Assembly (NCBI RefSeq): GCF_037327425.1
Contig: NZ_CP147846.1
Span: 1,240,001 to 1,304,000, forward strand
Reading direction: 5' to 3'
From: Rhodococcus sovatensis
Lineage (GTDB): Bacteria > Actinomycetota > Actinomycetes > Mycobacteriales > Mycobacteriaceae
DNA: 64,000 bases
Below, piece after piece: positions 35,832 to 44,248 of this stretch. The notes beneath the pieces are model-generated. The model had not been told where the DNA came from. It made no database searches and saw only the letters and a program-made list of their open reading frames with translations. Each line of letters opens with the position of its first letter. Position 1 is the stretch's first letter. Position numbers and translations under genes: made by a program.

Positions 35832-35841
35832 CTCTGCTCGC

Positions 35842-36945
35842 TCAGAAAGCTCGCTCGTACTGGGGAGCAACGGCCGGGGTGATCTCTGCTCCGAGTTCAC
35901 GTGCTGCACGTCGCGGCCAGTACGGGTCGCGGAGAAGTTCACGGGCGAGCAGCACGGCCACCGCTGCGCCCGACGAGACGATCTCCTCGGCCTGCTTGGG
36001 CTCGGTGATCATCCCGACCGCGGCAGCAGGAATCGTCGTTTCGTTCTGTATCCGCTGGGCGAACGGAACCTGGTATCCCGGTCCGACTGGGATCTTCGCC
36101 TGCACATTTCCACCGGTGGACACGTCGATCAGATCGACGCCGTGATCGGTGAGAAGCTGAGCCAGCGCGATCGTCTGGTCGGCGGTCCAGCTCGGTGCGC
36201 CCGGACCCTCGATGTCCTCGTCCAGCCAATCCGTCGCCGACACACGGACGAGCAGTGGAAGTTCGGCCGGCCAGACTCCTCGAACACCGTCGACGATCTC
36301 GAGGAGCAGTCGAGTCCGACCCGTGAAATCCCCGCCGTATTCGTCGGTGCGTCGATTGCTTGCGGGGGAGAGGAACTGGTGAACGAGGTAGCCATGTGCT
36401 GCGTGGATCTCGACGACTTTGAAACCGGCACGCAACGAGCGCTCCGCGGCAGCGACGAAGTCGCGCACGACCTGCTCGATGTCGTCTCTGGTCGCTTCCC
36501 GTGGCGTCGAGTAGTCGCCGAATGCGATGGCAGAGGGGCCGACGGTTTCCCAGCCGTGCGGGTCGGTGGCCGGAATCGACTTTCGGCCGACCCACGGGGC
36601 CAAGGTCGACGCCTTACGTCCGGCATGCGCGAGCTGAATGCCCGGCACAGATCCGTATGCCTCGATACGCGCGACGATGTCGGCGAACGCCTTTTCCTGA
36701 GTGTCGTTCCATATTCCGAGGTCTGCTGGGCTGATCCGCCCTGCAGGATTCACGGCGGCGGCCTCGGTGAGAATGAGCCCGGCGCCGCCGATCGCACGGC
36801 TCACGAGATGTGTTCGATGCCAATCGTTCGGGGCGCCCACGCTCTCACCCTCGGTGTCCGCGGAGTACTGGCACATCGGCGACATCCACACTCTGTTCGG
36901 AAACGTGATGCTGCGCAGAGTGAGAGGTTCGAACAGGGCGGCCAA
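35842..36945 (-). CDS. NADH:flavin oxidoreductase, Old Yellow Enzyme family (YqjM-like)
   Basis: 367 aa TIM-barrel FMN enzyme. LFEPLTLRSITFPNRVWMSPMCQYSADTEG carries the FMN-site cysteine of the YqjM branch. Also visible: HLVSRAIGGAGLILTEAAAV, HAGRKASTLAPW, IHAAHGYLVHQFLSPASNRRTDEYGG with the ligand-binding His pair, and LLRDPYWPRRAARELG at the end. It reduces activated C=C bonds with NAD(P)H. I chose the TTG at 36945 because GGAGGAG stands 7 bases upstream and the conserved fold begins there; an ATG at 37026 would add 27 non-conserved residues. Divergent from proA. Confidence 0.9.
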   Translation of the reverse strand: MAALFEPLTLRSITFPNRVWMSPMCQYSADTEGESVGAPNDWHRTHLVSRAIGGAGLILTEAAAVNPAGRISPADLGIWNDTQEKAFADIVARIEAYGSVPGIQLAHAGRKASTLAPWVGRKSIPATDPHGWETVGPSAIAFGDYSTPREATRDDIEQVVRDFVAAAERSLRAGFKVVEIHAAHGYLVHQFLSPASNRRTDEYGGDFTGRTRLLLEIVDGVRGVWPAELPLLVRVSATDWLDEDIEGPGAPSWTADQTIALAQLLTDHGVDLIDVSTGGNVQAKIPVGPGYQVPFAQRIQNETTIPAAAVGMITEPKQAEEIVSSGAAVAVLLARELLRDPYWPRRAARELGAEITPAVAPQYERAF

Positions 36946-37069
36946 GAGATCTCCTCCGTCGTCGGAAGTAAGGGTGTCGAATCCAGGAGTGTTCGCTGTC
37001 GACAACCACTCGAGCCGGGACGTCATTCCCGACGGAGGTCGAGATGCGCCGCCGGTTAGTGTGTGTTGC

Positions 37070-38353
37070 ATGACTGCTGTACCCGTGACCGCTGATTCGA
37101 CCGCCCAGCAGGTGGACCAGCGCGAGAAGGTCCACGCTGCTGCCAGGCGCGGCAGAGTTGCCTCGCGTGCACTTGCGCTGTTGACCGCGGCGGAGAAGAA
37201 CGCTGCCTTGCAGGCTGCCGCGGATGCCGTTCTCACTGCCGGCCCCCAGGTGCTCGCCGCCAACGAAGCCGACGTCGAGGCGGCACGCGCGGCTGGAACG
37301 GACGAGGGGTTGCTCGACAGGTTGCGCTTGACCGCTGCGAGGATCGACGGCATCGCCGCGGGCCTCCGGCAGGTCGCGGGATTGCCGGATCCGATCGGAG
37401 AGGTTGTTCGCGGGTCGACGCTGCCCAACGGTCTGGAGATCCGTCAGCTTCGTGTCCCGCTCGGAGTGGTCGGGATGGTCTACGAAGCACGCCCGAACGT
37501 GACGGTCGACGCATTCGGGCTCGCGTTCAAGTCCGGCAATGCTGCGTTGCTTCGCGGGTCGAAGTCAGCTGCGCTCTCCAATGCCGCTCTCGTCGACGCG
37601 ATCCAGCAGTCTCTCGTGGCCAGCGGTCTGCCGCTCGATGCAGTCCAGTTGCTCGACAGCGCAGATCGGTCCTCCGTCACACATCTGATCCAGGCGCGTG
37701 GCCTCGTCGACGTCGTGATCCCGCGGGGCGGTGCCGGACTCATCGCCGCGGTCGTTCGTGATGCCACCGTCCCGACGATCGAGACCGGCGTCGGGAATTG
37801 CCACATCTACGTCCACTCCGCAGCCGACCTCGAGATGGCCGAGAAGATCATTCTCAACTCCAAGACTCGTCGGGTCAGTGTCTGCAACGCCGCCGAAACG
37901 ATCCTCGTCGATGCCGCTGTAGCCGAGACAGTTGTGCCACAGCTGTTGCAGGCGTTCCAGACGCACAGCGTCGTAGTCCACGGAGACCTACCGGGACTGG
38001 TGCCGGCCACCGACAAGGATTGGGCGGAGGAGTACCTGTCACTCGACGTCGCTTTGAAAGTCGTCGACGGGATCGATGCGGCAATCGCGCACATCGACGC
38101 CTACGGCACCGGGCACACCGAGGCGATCGTGACTGCGGATCTACGTGCCGCACGCGAGTTCACCACTCGCGTCGATGCCGCGGCCGTCATGGTCAACGCC
38201 TCGACGGCATTCACCGATGGAGAGCAGTTCGGTTTCGGCGCCGAAATCGGCATCTCCACGCAGAAACTGCACGCCCGCGGGCCCATGGGCCTACCTGAAC
38301 TGACCTCGACGAAGTGGACTGTCTGGGGCGAGGGCCACACACGCGCGGTGTGA
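37070..38353 (+). CDS. proA: Glutamate-5-semialdehyde dehydrogenase (gamma-glutamyl phosphate reductase)
   Basis: 427 aa. Second step of proline synthesis, NADPH-dependent reduction of glutamyl-5-phosphate. Visible: PLGVVGMVYEARPNVTVDAFGLAFKSGNAALLRGS, the catalytic cysteine region SKTRRVSVCNAAETILV, and near the end FGAEIGISTQKLHARGPMGLPELTSTKWTVWGEG. The frame is open far upstream but antisense to the OYE gene; the ATG at 37070 gives the family's usual length. It resumes the mycobacterial gene order after the accessory block. Confidence 0.96.
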   Translation: MTAVPVTADSTAQQVDQREKVHAAARRGRVASRALALLTAAEKNAALQAAADAVLTAGPQVLAANEADVEAARAAGTDEGLLDRLRLTAARIDGIAAGLRQVAGLPDPIGEVVRGSTLPNGLEIRQLRVPLGVVGMVYEARPNVTVDAFGLAFKSGNAALLRGSKSAALSNAALVDAIQQSLVASGLPLDAVQLLDSADRSSVTHLIQARGLVDVVIPRGGAGLIAAVVRDATVPTIETGVGNCHIYVHSAADLEMAEKIILNSKTRRVSVCNAAETILVDAAVAETVVPQLLQAFQTHSVVVHGDLPGLVPATDKDWAEEYLSLDVALKVVDGIDAAIAHIDAYGTGHTEAIVTADLRAAREFTTRVDAAAVMVNASTAFTDGEQFGFGAEIGISTQKLHARGPMGLPELTSTKWTVWGEGHTRAV

Positions 38354-38390
38354 GAGATCGAAGAACGAAAACTGAAAGCAGGAGACACAC

Positions 38391-39278
38391 GTGGACCGAG
38401 CATTGCCGACGACACCGCCGCTGTTCGGCAGCGTCGATGACGTCGTGTCCCGACTTGCCGAGACCGGTTACCTCGCGAACAAGGCCACGGCGACGTCGGT
38501 GTTTCTTGCCGATCGGCTCGGCAAGCCACTGCTCATCGAGGGTCCGGCCGGCGTCGGAAAGACCGAACTGGCCAGAGCAGTCGCCCAGACTGCGGGCGCG
38601 GAACTGATCCGGCTGCAGTGCTACGAGGGCGTCGACGAGGCCCGCGCCCTCTACGAGTGGAACCACGCCAAGCAGATCCTGCGGATCCAATCGAGTTCGG
38701 CGGGACACCAGGACTGGGACTCCACCAAGCTCGACGTGTTCTCTGAAGAATTCTTGCTCGCGAGGCCATTGCTGCAGGCGATCCGCCGCGAGGATCCCAC
38801 GGTGTTGCTCATCGACGAGACCGACAAGGCAGACGTCGAGATCGAAGGTTTACTGCTCGAGGTGCTGAGCGATTTCGCCGTCACCATTCCCGAGCTCGGC
38901 ACGATCACCGCGACCCGCAAGCCGTTCACGGTTCTGACCTCGAACGCCACTCGCGAACTGTCCGAAGCACTCAAGCGCCGCTGCCTGTTCCTGCACCTCG
39001 ACTTTCCGGATGCCGAACTCGAGCGCAGAATCCTGGCCAGCCGGGTACCGGAGCTGCCGGAGGCTATTGCGGAGCAGCTGGTTCGCACCGTTCGCGTCAT
39101 GCGCGCGATGCAGCTCAAGAAGGTGCCATCGGTCGCAGAAACCATCGACTGGGGCCGGACACTGCTCGCGCTCGGGATGGACACCCTGGATGACGACGCA
39201 GTCCGTGCCACGCTGGGAGTGGTGCTCAAGCATCAGTCCGACCAGGACAAGGCCGCAGCCGAGCTCCGGCTGAACTGA
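38391..39278 (+). CDS. MoxR-type AAA+ ATPase
   Basis: 295 aa. Walker A GPAGVGKTELARAV near residue 50, Walker B VLLIDETDKAD near 137, sensor-1 LTSNATRELSEALKRRCLFLHLDFP. MoxR ATPases remodel or activate protein partners together with VWA-domain proteins, and such a partner is the next gene, one base away. GTG start with AAAGCAGGAG upstream. The same pair follows proA in mycobacteria. The target complex is unknown. Confidence 0.92.
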   Translation: MDRALPTTPPLFGSVDDVVSRLAETGYLANKATATSVFLADRLGKPLLIEGPAGVGKTELARAVAQTAGAELIRLQCYEGVDEARALYEWNHAKQILRIQSSSAGHQDWDSTKLDVFSEEFLLARPLLQAIRREDPTVLLIDETDKADVEIEGLLLEVLSDFAVTIPELGTITATRKPFTVLTSNATRELSEALKRRCLFLHLDFPDAELERRILASRVPELPEAIAEQLVRTVRVMRAMQLKKVPSVAETIDWGRTLLALGMDTLDDDAVRATLGVVLKHQSDQDKAAAELRLN

Positions 39279-39279
39279 G

Positions 39280-40695
39280 ATGCTGTCCCCGTACGGATTG
39301 TCCGGCCATCTCGTCGACTTCGTCGACGCGCTTCGAGGGCGCGGCATTGCCGTCGGTCCGTCGGAAACAGTCGACGCAGGGCGTGTCCTTGCCGTGCTGG
39401 ACCTCCTCGATCGCGAGGCCCTCCGAGAGGGGCTGGCGTGCTCGCTCCTGCGCAGACCGGCCCACCGCGACACGTTCGATGCGCTGTTCGATCTGTGGTT
39501 TCCGGCTGCAACCGGACAGCGGGAGTCCGGACAGATAGACACCGCGCTGCCGAGGATGCCCGACGGCACGATCGACTTCACTGCACTGCGTGAGCTGATC
39601 ACCGATCTTCTCGTCGACGGCAGTCCCGATGCACTCGAGCTGACCGAGATGCTGGCCGCGCAGATGGTCGAGGAGCTCGGCCAATACAAGTCGACGAACG
39701 GGCCGTCGTTCTCGGCCTATCAGGCGTTGCGCGACGTCGCCCCGGATACGTTGCTGAGCAAGATCCTGCAAGGACTACTGGGGAACGCGGAAGACGGTTC
39801 GGAACGGGCGTCGGGCGCCTACGAAGACGAGGTGGCCAAACGTACCGCCGCGCAGCGGATCGCCGATCTCCGCAAGATGGTGGAGAAGGAGACGCGCCGC
39901 CGCGCCGCAGAGCAGCTCGGCCGTGAACGCGTCGCGAGCTACGGCGTTCCGAAGCTCGCCGAGGACGTCGATTTCCTGCGAGCATCGGACACCGAGATGG
40001 TGGCGCTGCGGCGCAGTGTGACGCCGCTGGCGCGGAAACTCGCGAGCAGGCTTGCCGCCAGGCGTAAACGAAGCAGGTCGGGCTCGATCGATCTTCGACG
40101 CACTCTGCGGAAGTCCATGTCCACGGGCGGCGTCCCCATCGACCTGGTGCAGCGCAAACCGAGGAAAGCCCGCCCGGAGCTCGTGGTGTTGTGCGACGTA
40201 TCGGGGTCGGTGGCAGGGTTCAGCCATTTCACGCTGCTCCTGGTCCATGCGTTGCGCGAGCAGTTCTCGCGCGTTCGCATCTTCGCGTTCATCGACTCCA
40301 CCGACGAGGTGACGCGATTCTTCGATTCGGGATCCGATCTCGGCGCGGCGATGTCGCGGATCATCCGAGAATCGGAGCTGATCACCTACGACGGGCACTC
40401 CGACTACGGGCATGCGTTCGAGACCTTCGACGACAGGTACTCCCAGGCGGTGACGGCACGGACCTCGGTACTGGTACTCGGCGACGCCCGCACCAACTAC
40501 CGGGACCCGAAGGCGGCCGCGCTGGCGCGCACGGTTTCGGTGGCAAAGCACGCGTACTGGCTCAACCCGGAACCGAAGGGTCAGTGGGGTTCGGGGGACT
40601 CCGCCACCACCGTCTACAGCGAGGTCATCAGCATGTACGAGTGCCGTTCCGCCGGCCAGTTGGGCGACATCGTCTCGCGGCTACTGCCGGTGTGA
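39280..40695 (+). CDS. VWA domain protein, CoxE-like
   Basis: 471 aa. The N-terminal helical region (about 1-230) has Arg/Lys-rich stretches (KETRRRAAEQLGRE, RLAARRKRSRSG). A von Willebrand A domain starts near 300 with the MIDAS sequence VVLCDVSGSVAGFSHFTLLLVHALREQF; ITYDGHSDYGHAFETF and VLVLGDARTNYRDP follow. CoxE-type proteins work with MoxR ATPases in maturation of metal or cofactor enzymes, but no such enzyme is encoded nearby. It partners the ATPase at 38391-39278. Confidence 0.9.
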   Translation: MLSPYGLSGHLVDFVDALRGRGIAVGPSETVDAGRVLAVLDLLDREALREGLACSLLRRPAHRDTFDALFDLWFPAATGQRESGQIDTALPRMPDGTIDFTALRELITDLLVDGSPDALELTEMLAAQMVEELGQYKSTNGPSFSAYQALRDVAPDTLLSKILQGLLGNAEDGSERASGAYEDEVAKRTAAQRIADLRKMVEKETRRRAAEQLGRERVASYGVPKLAEDVDFLRASDTEMVALRRSVTPLARKLASRLAARRKRSRSGSIDLRRTLRKSMSTGGVPIDLVQRKPRKARPELVVLCDVSGSVAGFSHFTLLLVHALREQFSRVRIFAFIDSTDEVTRFFDSGSDLGAAMSRIIRESELITYDGHSDYGHAFETFDDRYSQAVTARTSVLVLGDARTNYRDPKAAALARTVSVAKHAYWLNPEPKGQWGSGDSATTVYSEVISMYECRSAGQLGDIVSRLLPV

Positions 40696-40732
40696 TCTGT
40701 ACTCCTGGTCCCGCGAAGTAAGCTCTACAATC

Positions 40733-41476
40733 GTGCAACAACAACCTGTGGCGGTCCGCAAGCTGGGAGTGATGGGCGGAACCTTCGATCCGATCCATCA
40801 CGGCCACCTCGTCGCCGCCAGCGAGGTCGCCAACAGCTTCGGGCTCGACGAGGTCATCTTCGTCCCGACCGGAACGCCCTGGCAGAAGGAAGGCAAGGTC
40901 GTCAGCCCGGCCGAGGACCGCTACCTCATGACGGTTATCGCCACTGCGTCCAACCCTCGATTCTCGGTCAGTCGCGTCGACGTCGACCGTAAGAAGCTGA
41001 CGTACACGGTGGACACCCTGCGTGACCTCCGCGAACAGCATCCGGCCGCCGAGCTGTACTTCATCACCGGCGCGGACGCGCTCGAGAGTATCCTGACCTG
41101 GCAGAACTGGGAGGAGCTGTTCGAACTCGCGAAATTCGTCGGGGTGTCGCGGCCGGGCTTCGAACTGGGAGTCGAGCATCTCGCCGATCATCTCCAGGAT
41201 CTACCACAGGACGCGCTGACACTGATCGAGATCCCCGCGCTCGCGATCTCCTCGACCGAATGCAGGCTGCGGGCGAGCGAAAACCGTCCCGTGTGGTACC
41301 TCGTCCCGGACGGCGTGGTCCAGTACATCTCCAAGAGAAATCTCTACCGACCCAGGGGCGAACAGCGCCTCGACGGCTCCGTCACGATGTCGGAGCCGGC
41401 GCCACAGAAGACGAATCCGGCAGACCAGATACAACCAGGCTCGACACAATCAGGCTCAACACAATTGGGAGATTAG
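40733..41476 (+). CDS. nadD: Nicotinate-nucleotide adenylyltransferase
   Basis: Adenylates nicotinate mononucleotide in NAD synthesis. 247 aa with GVMGGTFDPIHHGHLVAASEVA (nucleotidyltransferase T/HxGH motif), FVPTGTPWQKEG, TGADALESILTWQNWEEL and the late motif ISSTECRLRASENRPVWYLVPDGVVQYI. The normal domain ends near residue 200; about 45 extra residues, including a QPGSTQSGSTQLG repeat, follow. GTG at 40733 chosen; another GTG five codons on is possible. It starts the nadD-rsfS-gpgP-octT run seen in mycobacteria. Confidence 0.95.
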   Translation: MQQQPVAVRKLGVMGGTFDPIHHGHLVAASEVANSFGLDEVIFVPTGTPWQKEGKVVSPAEDRYLMTVIATASNPRFSVSRVDVDRKKLTYTVDTLRDLREQHPAAELYFITGADALESILTWQNWEELFELAKFVGVSRPGFELGVEHLADHLQDLPQDALTLIEIPALAISSTECRLRASENRPVWYLVPDGVVQYISKRNLYRPRGEQRLDGSVTMSEPAPQKTNPADQIQPGSTQSGSTQLGD

Positions 41477-41480
41477 CTAA

Positions 41481-41891
41481 GTGACTGCAACCGAACAGGC
41501 CACCTCGATCGCGCGCATCGCGGCGCTCGCAGCCGATGACAAGCTGGCGACCGACGTCGTGGTCCTCGACGTCTCGGAGCAGCTGGTCATCACCGACTGC
41601 TTCGTCATCGCGTCGGCACCCAACGAACGTCAGGTCAACGCGATCGTCGAGAACATCGAGGACAAGCTGCGCGAGGAGGGCTTCAAGCCGATTCGCAAGG
41701 AAGGGACTCGCGAAGGTCGGTGGGCGCTTCTCGACTACGTCGACGTCGTCGTCCACGTCCAGCACAACGACGAGCGCAACTTCTACGCGCTCGAGCGCCT
41801 GTGGAAGGACTGCCCGAGCATCGAGGTTCCCGGGCTCGGTGAGCGGCCCGCTGCAGAGACATCGGGCGATTCGGTGGAATCGGAGCAGTGA
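41481..41891 (+). CDS. rsfS: Ribosomal silencing factor RsfS
   Basis: 136 aa, GTG start. RsfS binds uL14 on the 50S subunit and blocks subunit joining when nutrients are low. Family features: VVVLDVSEQLVITDCFVIASAPNERQVNAIVENIED, KEGTREGRWALLDYVDVVVHVQHNDERNFYALERLW. It lies 4 bases behind nadD, the near-universal arrangement, and its end overlaps the phosphatase gene. Confidence 0.96.
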   Translation: MTATEQATSIARIAALAADDKLATDVVVLDVSEQLVITDCFVIASAPNERQVNAIVENIEDKLREEGFKPIRKEGTREGRWALLDYVDVVVHVQHNDERNFYALERLWKDCPSIEVPGLGERPAAETSGDSVESEQ

Positions 41892-42550
41892 CACCGGTCA
41901 AGCGGCAGTTGATTCTGCTCCGGCACGGCCAGACCGAGTACAACGCGACCGAACGCATGCAGGGTCACCTCGATACCGACCTGACCGAACTGGGCCGAAC
42001 ACAAGCCAAGTCCGCAGCTGCGCTGCTCGCGCCTCGATCGCCGGTGCGCATCGTTTCCTCGGATCTGAGACGCGCTCTCGACACCGCCACCGCGTTGGGT
42101 GACGCGTGCGGTGTGTCCGTCGACGTCGATCCACGGCTTCGTGAAACTCATTTGGGCGACTGGCAAGGCTTGACGCACCACGATGTCGACGACCTCTCGC
42201 CCGGCGCGCGGACGGCCTGGCGCACCGACGCCACCATCGCGCCTCCGGGCGGCGAGAATCGCATCGACGTAGCTCGTCGCAGTGTGCCGGTGGTTCGCGA
42301 ACTACTCGACACCGAGCCGAAGTGGGGAGCGGACGGTGCGAGTGCGCCGATCGTCCTCGTCGCCCACGGAGGCCTGATTGCCGCATTGAGTGCCGCGCTA
42401 CTCGAGCTGCCGGTCGATCGGTGGCCCGTGCTCGGAGGACTGTCGAACACCAGCTGGGTGCAGCTGAGCAGTCACGGCGAGGGTGACGCGATCGGCTGGC
42501 ATCTCGATGTGTGGAACGCGTCCGCGAGAGTGGCCAGTGATGTCCTCTGA
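41888..42550 (+). CDS. gpgP: Histidine phosphatase, probable glucosyl-3-phosphoglycerate phosphatase
   Basis: 220 aa. Phosphohistidine RHG motif in ILLRHGQTEYNATERMQGHLDTDLTELG, second-shell RETHLGDWQG and the late His in LVAHGGLIAAL. General family: histidine phosphatases (phosphoglycerate-mutase-like). The specific call rests on position. In M. tuberculosis the gene after rsfS is gpgP (Rv2419c), which makes glucosylglycerate for methylglucose lipopolysaccharide, followed by octT, as here. GTG overlaps the rsfS stop. Confidence 0.82.
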   Translation: MTPVKRQLILLRHGQTEYNATERMQGHLDTDLTELGRTQAKSAAALLAPRSPVRIVSSDLRRALDTATALGDACGVSVDVDPRLRETHLGDWQGLTHHDVDDLSPGARTAWRTDATIAPPGGENRIDVARRSVPVVRELLDTEPKWGADGASAPIVLVAHGGLIAALSAALLELPVDRWPVLGGLSNTSWVQLSSHGEGDAIGWHLDVWNASARVASDVL

Positions 42551-43307
42551 CGACTACCAGGTTCGCGTCGTCGCCGCCGAGGCGCCGCCGGTGCTCCTGG
42601 TTGTGGCGGACTCGTTGAGCTACTACGGGCCGAAGGGCGGTCTTCCGGTCGATGACCCGCGTATCTGGCCCAATCTCGTTGCGGCAGAGCTGGGGTGGAC
42701 GGTGGAGCTGGTGGCGCGCATCGGGTGGACCAGCCGCGACGCGTGGTGGGCGTTGACGCAGGATCCGCGCGTGTGGGCGGCGATTCCGAAGGCAGGCGCA
42801 GTGATCTTCGGTGTCGGCGGGATGGATTCGTTGCCGTCGCCGCTACCGACGGCGTTCCGGGAGCAGATTCGCTATGTCCGCCCACCGGCCTTTCGGCGAC
42901 TTGTGCGTGCCGGATACCAATGGGTGCAACCGAGGCTGGCGCACCTCGGCTGGCCGGTGGCGCTACCACCGAAGTTGAGCGTCGACTACCTGGAGCAGGC
43001 GCGAGCCGCGCTGGCGTACGTTCGGCCGGAACTACCGGTCATCGGAACGCTGCCCTCGGTGCATCGCAGCGATGCGTACGGCAAAGTTCATGCCGGTCGA
43101 CCCGCCGCCGAGAAGGCTCTCCGGCAATGGGGTGCGAAAAGCGGTGTGCCACTGGTCGATCTGGCGGCCGCGGTGCGGGAGAACATCTTCTCCGACCATG
43201 CGAACCCCGACGGAATCCACTGGGGTTGGGACGCGCACGTCGCCGTCGCCGATGCGATGCTTGCCGAACTGAGATCGGTTGTAGGCGATAAGGAACAGCG
43301 CGGGTGA
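42540..43307 (+). CDS. octT: SGNH-type acyltransferase, OctT-like (diglucosylglycerate octanoyltransferase)
   Basis: 255 aa. SGNH-hydrolase pattern: VVADSLSYYG with Ser25 as nucleophile, GVGGMDSLPS, and the Asp/His pair in NPDGIHWGWDAH near the end. By synteny it matches Rv2418c, reported to octanoylate diglucosylglycerate in methylglucose lipopolysaccharide synthesis. The ATG at 42540 overlaps the gpgP stop by 11 bases; the longer reading is rejected as overlapping too far. DegV follows with a 4-base overlap. Confidence 0.8.
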   Translation: MSSDDYQVRVVAAEAPPVLLVVADSLSYYGPKGGLPVDDPRIWPNLVAAELGWTVELVARIGWTSRDAWWALTQDPRVWAAIPKAGAVIFGVGGMDSLPSPLPTAFREQIRYVRPPAFRRLVRAGYQWVQPRLAHLGWPVALPPKLSVDYLEQARAALAYVRPELPVIGTLPSVHRSDAYGKVHAGRPAAEKALRQWGAKSGVPLVDLAAAVRENIFSDHANPDGIHWGWDAHVAVADAMLAELRSVVGDKEQRG

Positions 43308-44137
43308 CGGTAGCGGTCATCACCGATTCATCGGCCTGCCTGGGTCCCGAGCTCGCCCACGGGGCAGGGATCACCGTGGCGCCCTTGCATGTGTTCGTCG
43401 ACGGCATCGACCTGCGCGAGGGTCTCGATCCGATACCGGAGGACTTTGCAGCGCATGGTCCTGTCACGACTGCGGGCGCATCGCCAGCGGAGTTGACCGG
43501 TCTCTATCGTGATGCTCTGGAACGAAGTGATGGCGCAGGCGTTGTGGCCGTTCATATTTCGCGTGGACTCTCCAGCACCTGGGAGGCGGCTCGGCAGGCG
43601 GCAACAGTGCTGGGCGAGCGAGTCCGCGTGATCGATTCCGCGTCGGCCGGGATGGGCCTCGGCTATGCGGTGCTTGCCGCTGCCCGAGCGGCCGCCCGCG
43701 GCGACAGCATCGACTCCGTCTACGGCGATGCCGTGGCAGCGGCCCAGCGGAGTCGTAGCTTCATCGTGGTGGACCGGCTCGATCACTTACGTCGGGGTGG
43801 TCGCATCGGAGCGGCGGCCGCGCTGGTCGGTACGGCGCTGGCCATGAAGCCGGTGTTGCATCTGAGCGAAGGCAAGCTCGTGCTGGGAGAGAAGGCTCGA
43901 ACGTCGACGAAGGCGCTCGGCAAACTCGTCGACGCCGCCCACCGGGTCGCCGACAAAGACAGGGTTGCGCTCACCGTGCACCATATGCAGTGCCCCGAGC
44001 GTGCCGACGCTGTCGCTGCACTGTTGGCACGCAGAATTCCCGAGGTCAGCGATCTGTCCGTGGTTCCTTTCGGGGCCGTTCTCGGAGCCCATGTCGGCCC
44101 GGGCGCAGTGGGAGTCGTCGTCTGTCCTGAGCGCTGA
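43304..44137 (+). CDS. DegV family fatty-acid-binding protein
   Basis: 277 aa, GTG start overlapping the previous stop. Begins VAVITDSSACLGPELA, with lipid-site features VVAVHISRGLSSTWEAARQAA, IDSASAGMGLGYAVLAAARAA and the second-domain hallmark VDRLDHLRRGGRIGAAAALVGTALAMKPVLHLSEGKL. DegV/FakB proteins hold a fatty acid; in Firmicutes they present it to a kinase (FakA), for which no gene is seen here. Ends 111 bases before comEA. Confidence 0.9.
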   Translation: MTVAVITDSSACLGPELAHGAGITVAPLHVFVDGIDLREGLDPIPEDFAAHGPVTTAGASPAELTGLYRDALERSDGAGVVAVHISRGLSSTWEAARQAATVLGERVRVIDSASAGMGLGYAVLAAARAAARGDSIDSVYGDAVAAAQRSRSFIVVDRLDHLRRGGRIGAAAALVGTALAMKPVLHLSEGKLVLGEKARTSTKALGKLVDAAHRVADKDRVALTVHHMQCPERADAVAALLARRIPEVSDLSVVPFGAVLGAHVGPGAVGVVVCPER

Positions 44138-44157
44138 CTCGGCACGGTCGATCGGGG

Positions 44158-44185
44158 TTGTCCACAGCCTGAGCGGTTATCCACA
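44158..44185 (+). promoter_or_regulatory. Pair of DnaA boxes upstream of comEA
   Basis: TTGTCCACA at 44158-44166 and TTATCCACA at 44177-44185, same orientation, start-to-start distance 19 bases, in the 111-base gap between degV and comEA. TTATCCACA is the consensus box; TTGTCCACA is the common actinobacterial form. An AT-richer stretch (GAGCAATATTCC) follows. The boxes may let DnaA regulate the comEA-comEC-holA unit. Confidence 0.6.
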
Positions 44186-44248
44186 GAGCAATATTCCAGC
44201 TGCGGTTTTCTCGCATCGGAGACTAGGGCCGTCGATACCGTCGCGGGT

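Noticed and set aside
36946..37026. Longer start (ATG at 37026) for the OYE-family gene.
   Set aside because: The added 27 residues are not family-like, while the TTG at 36945 has a strong GGAGGAG at ideal distance. The ATG remains a possible alternative.
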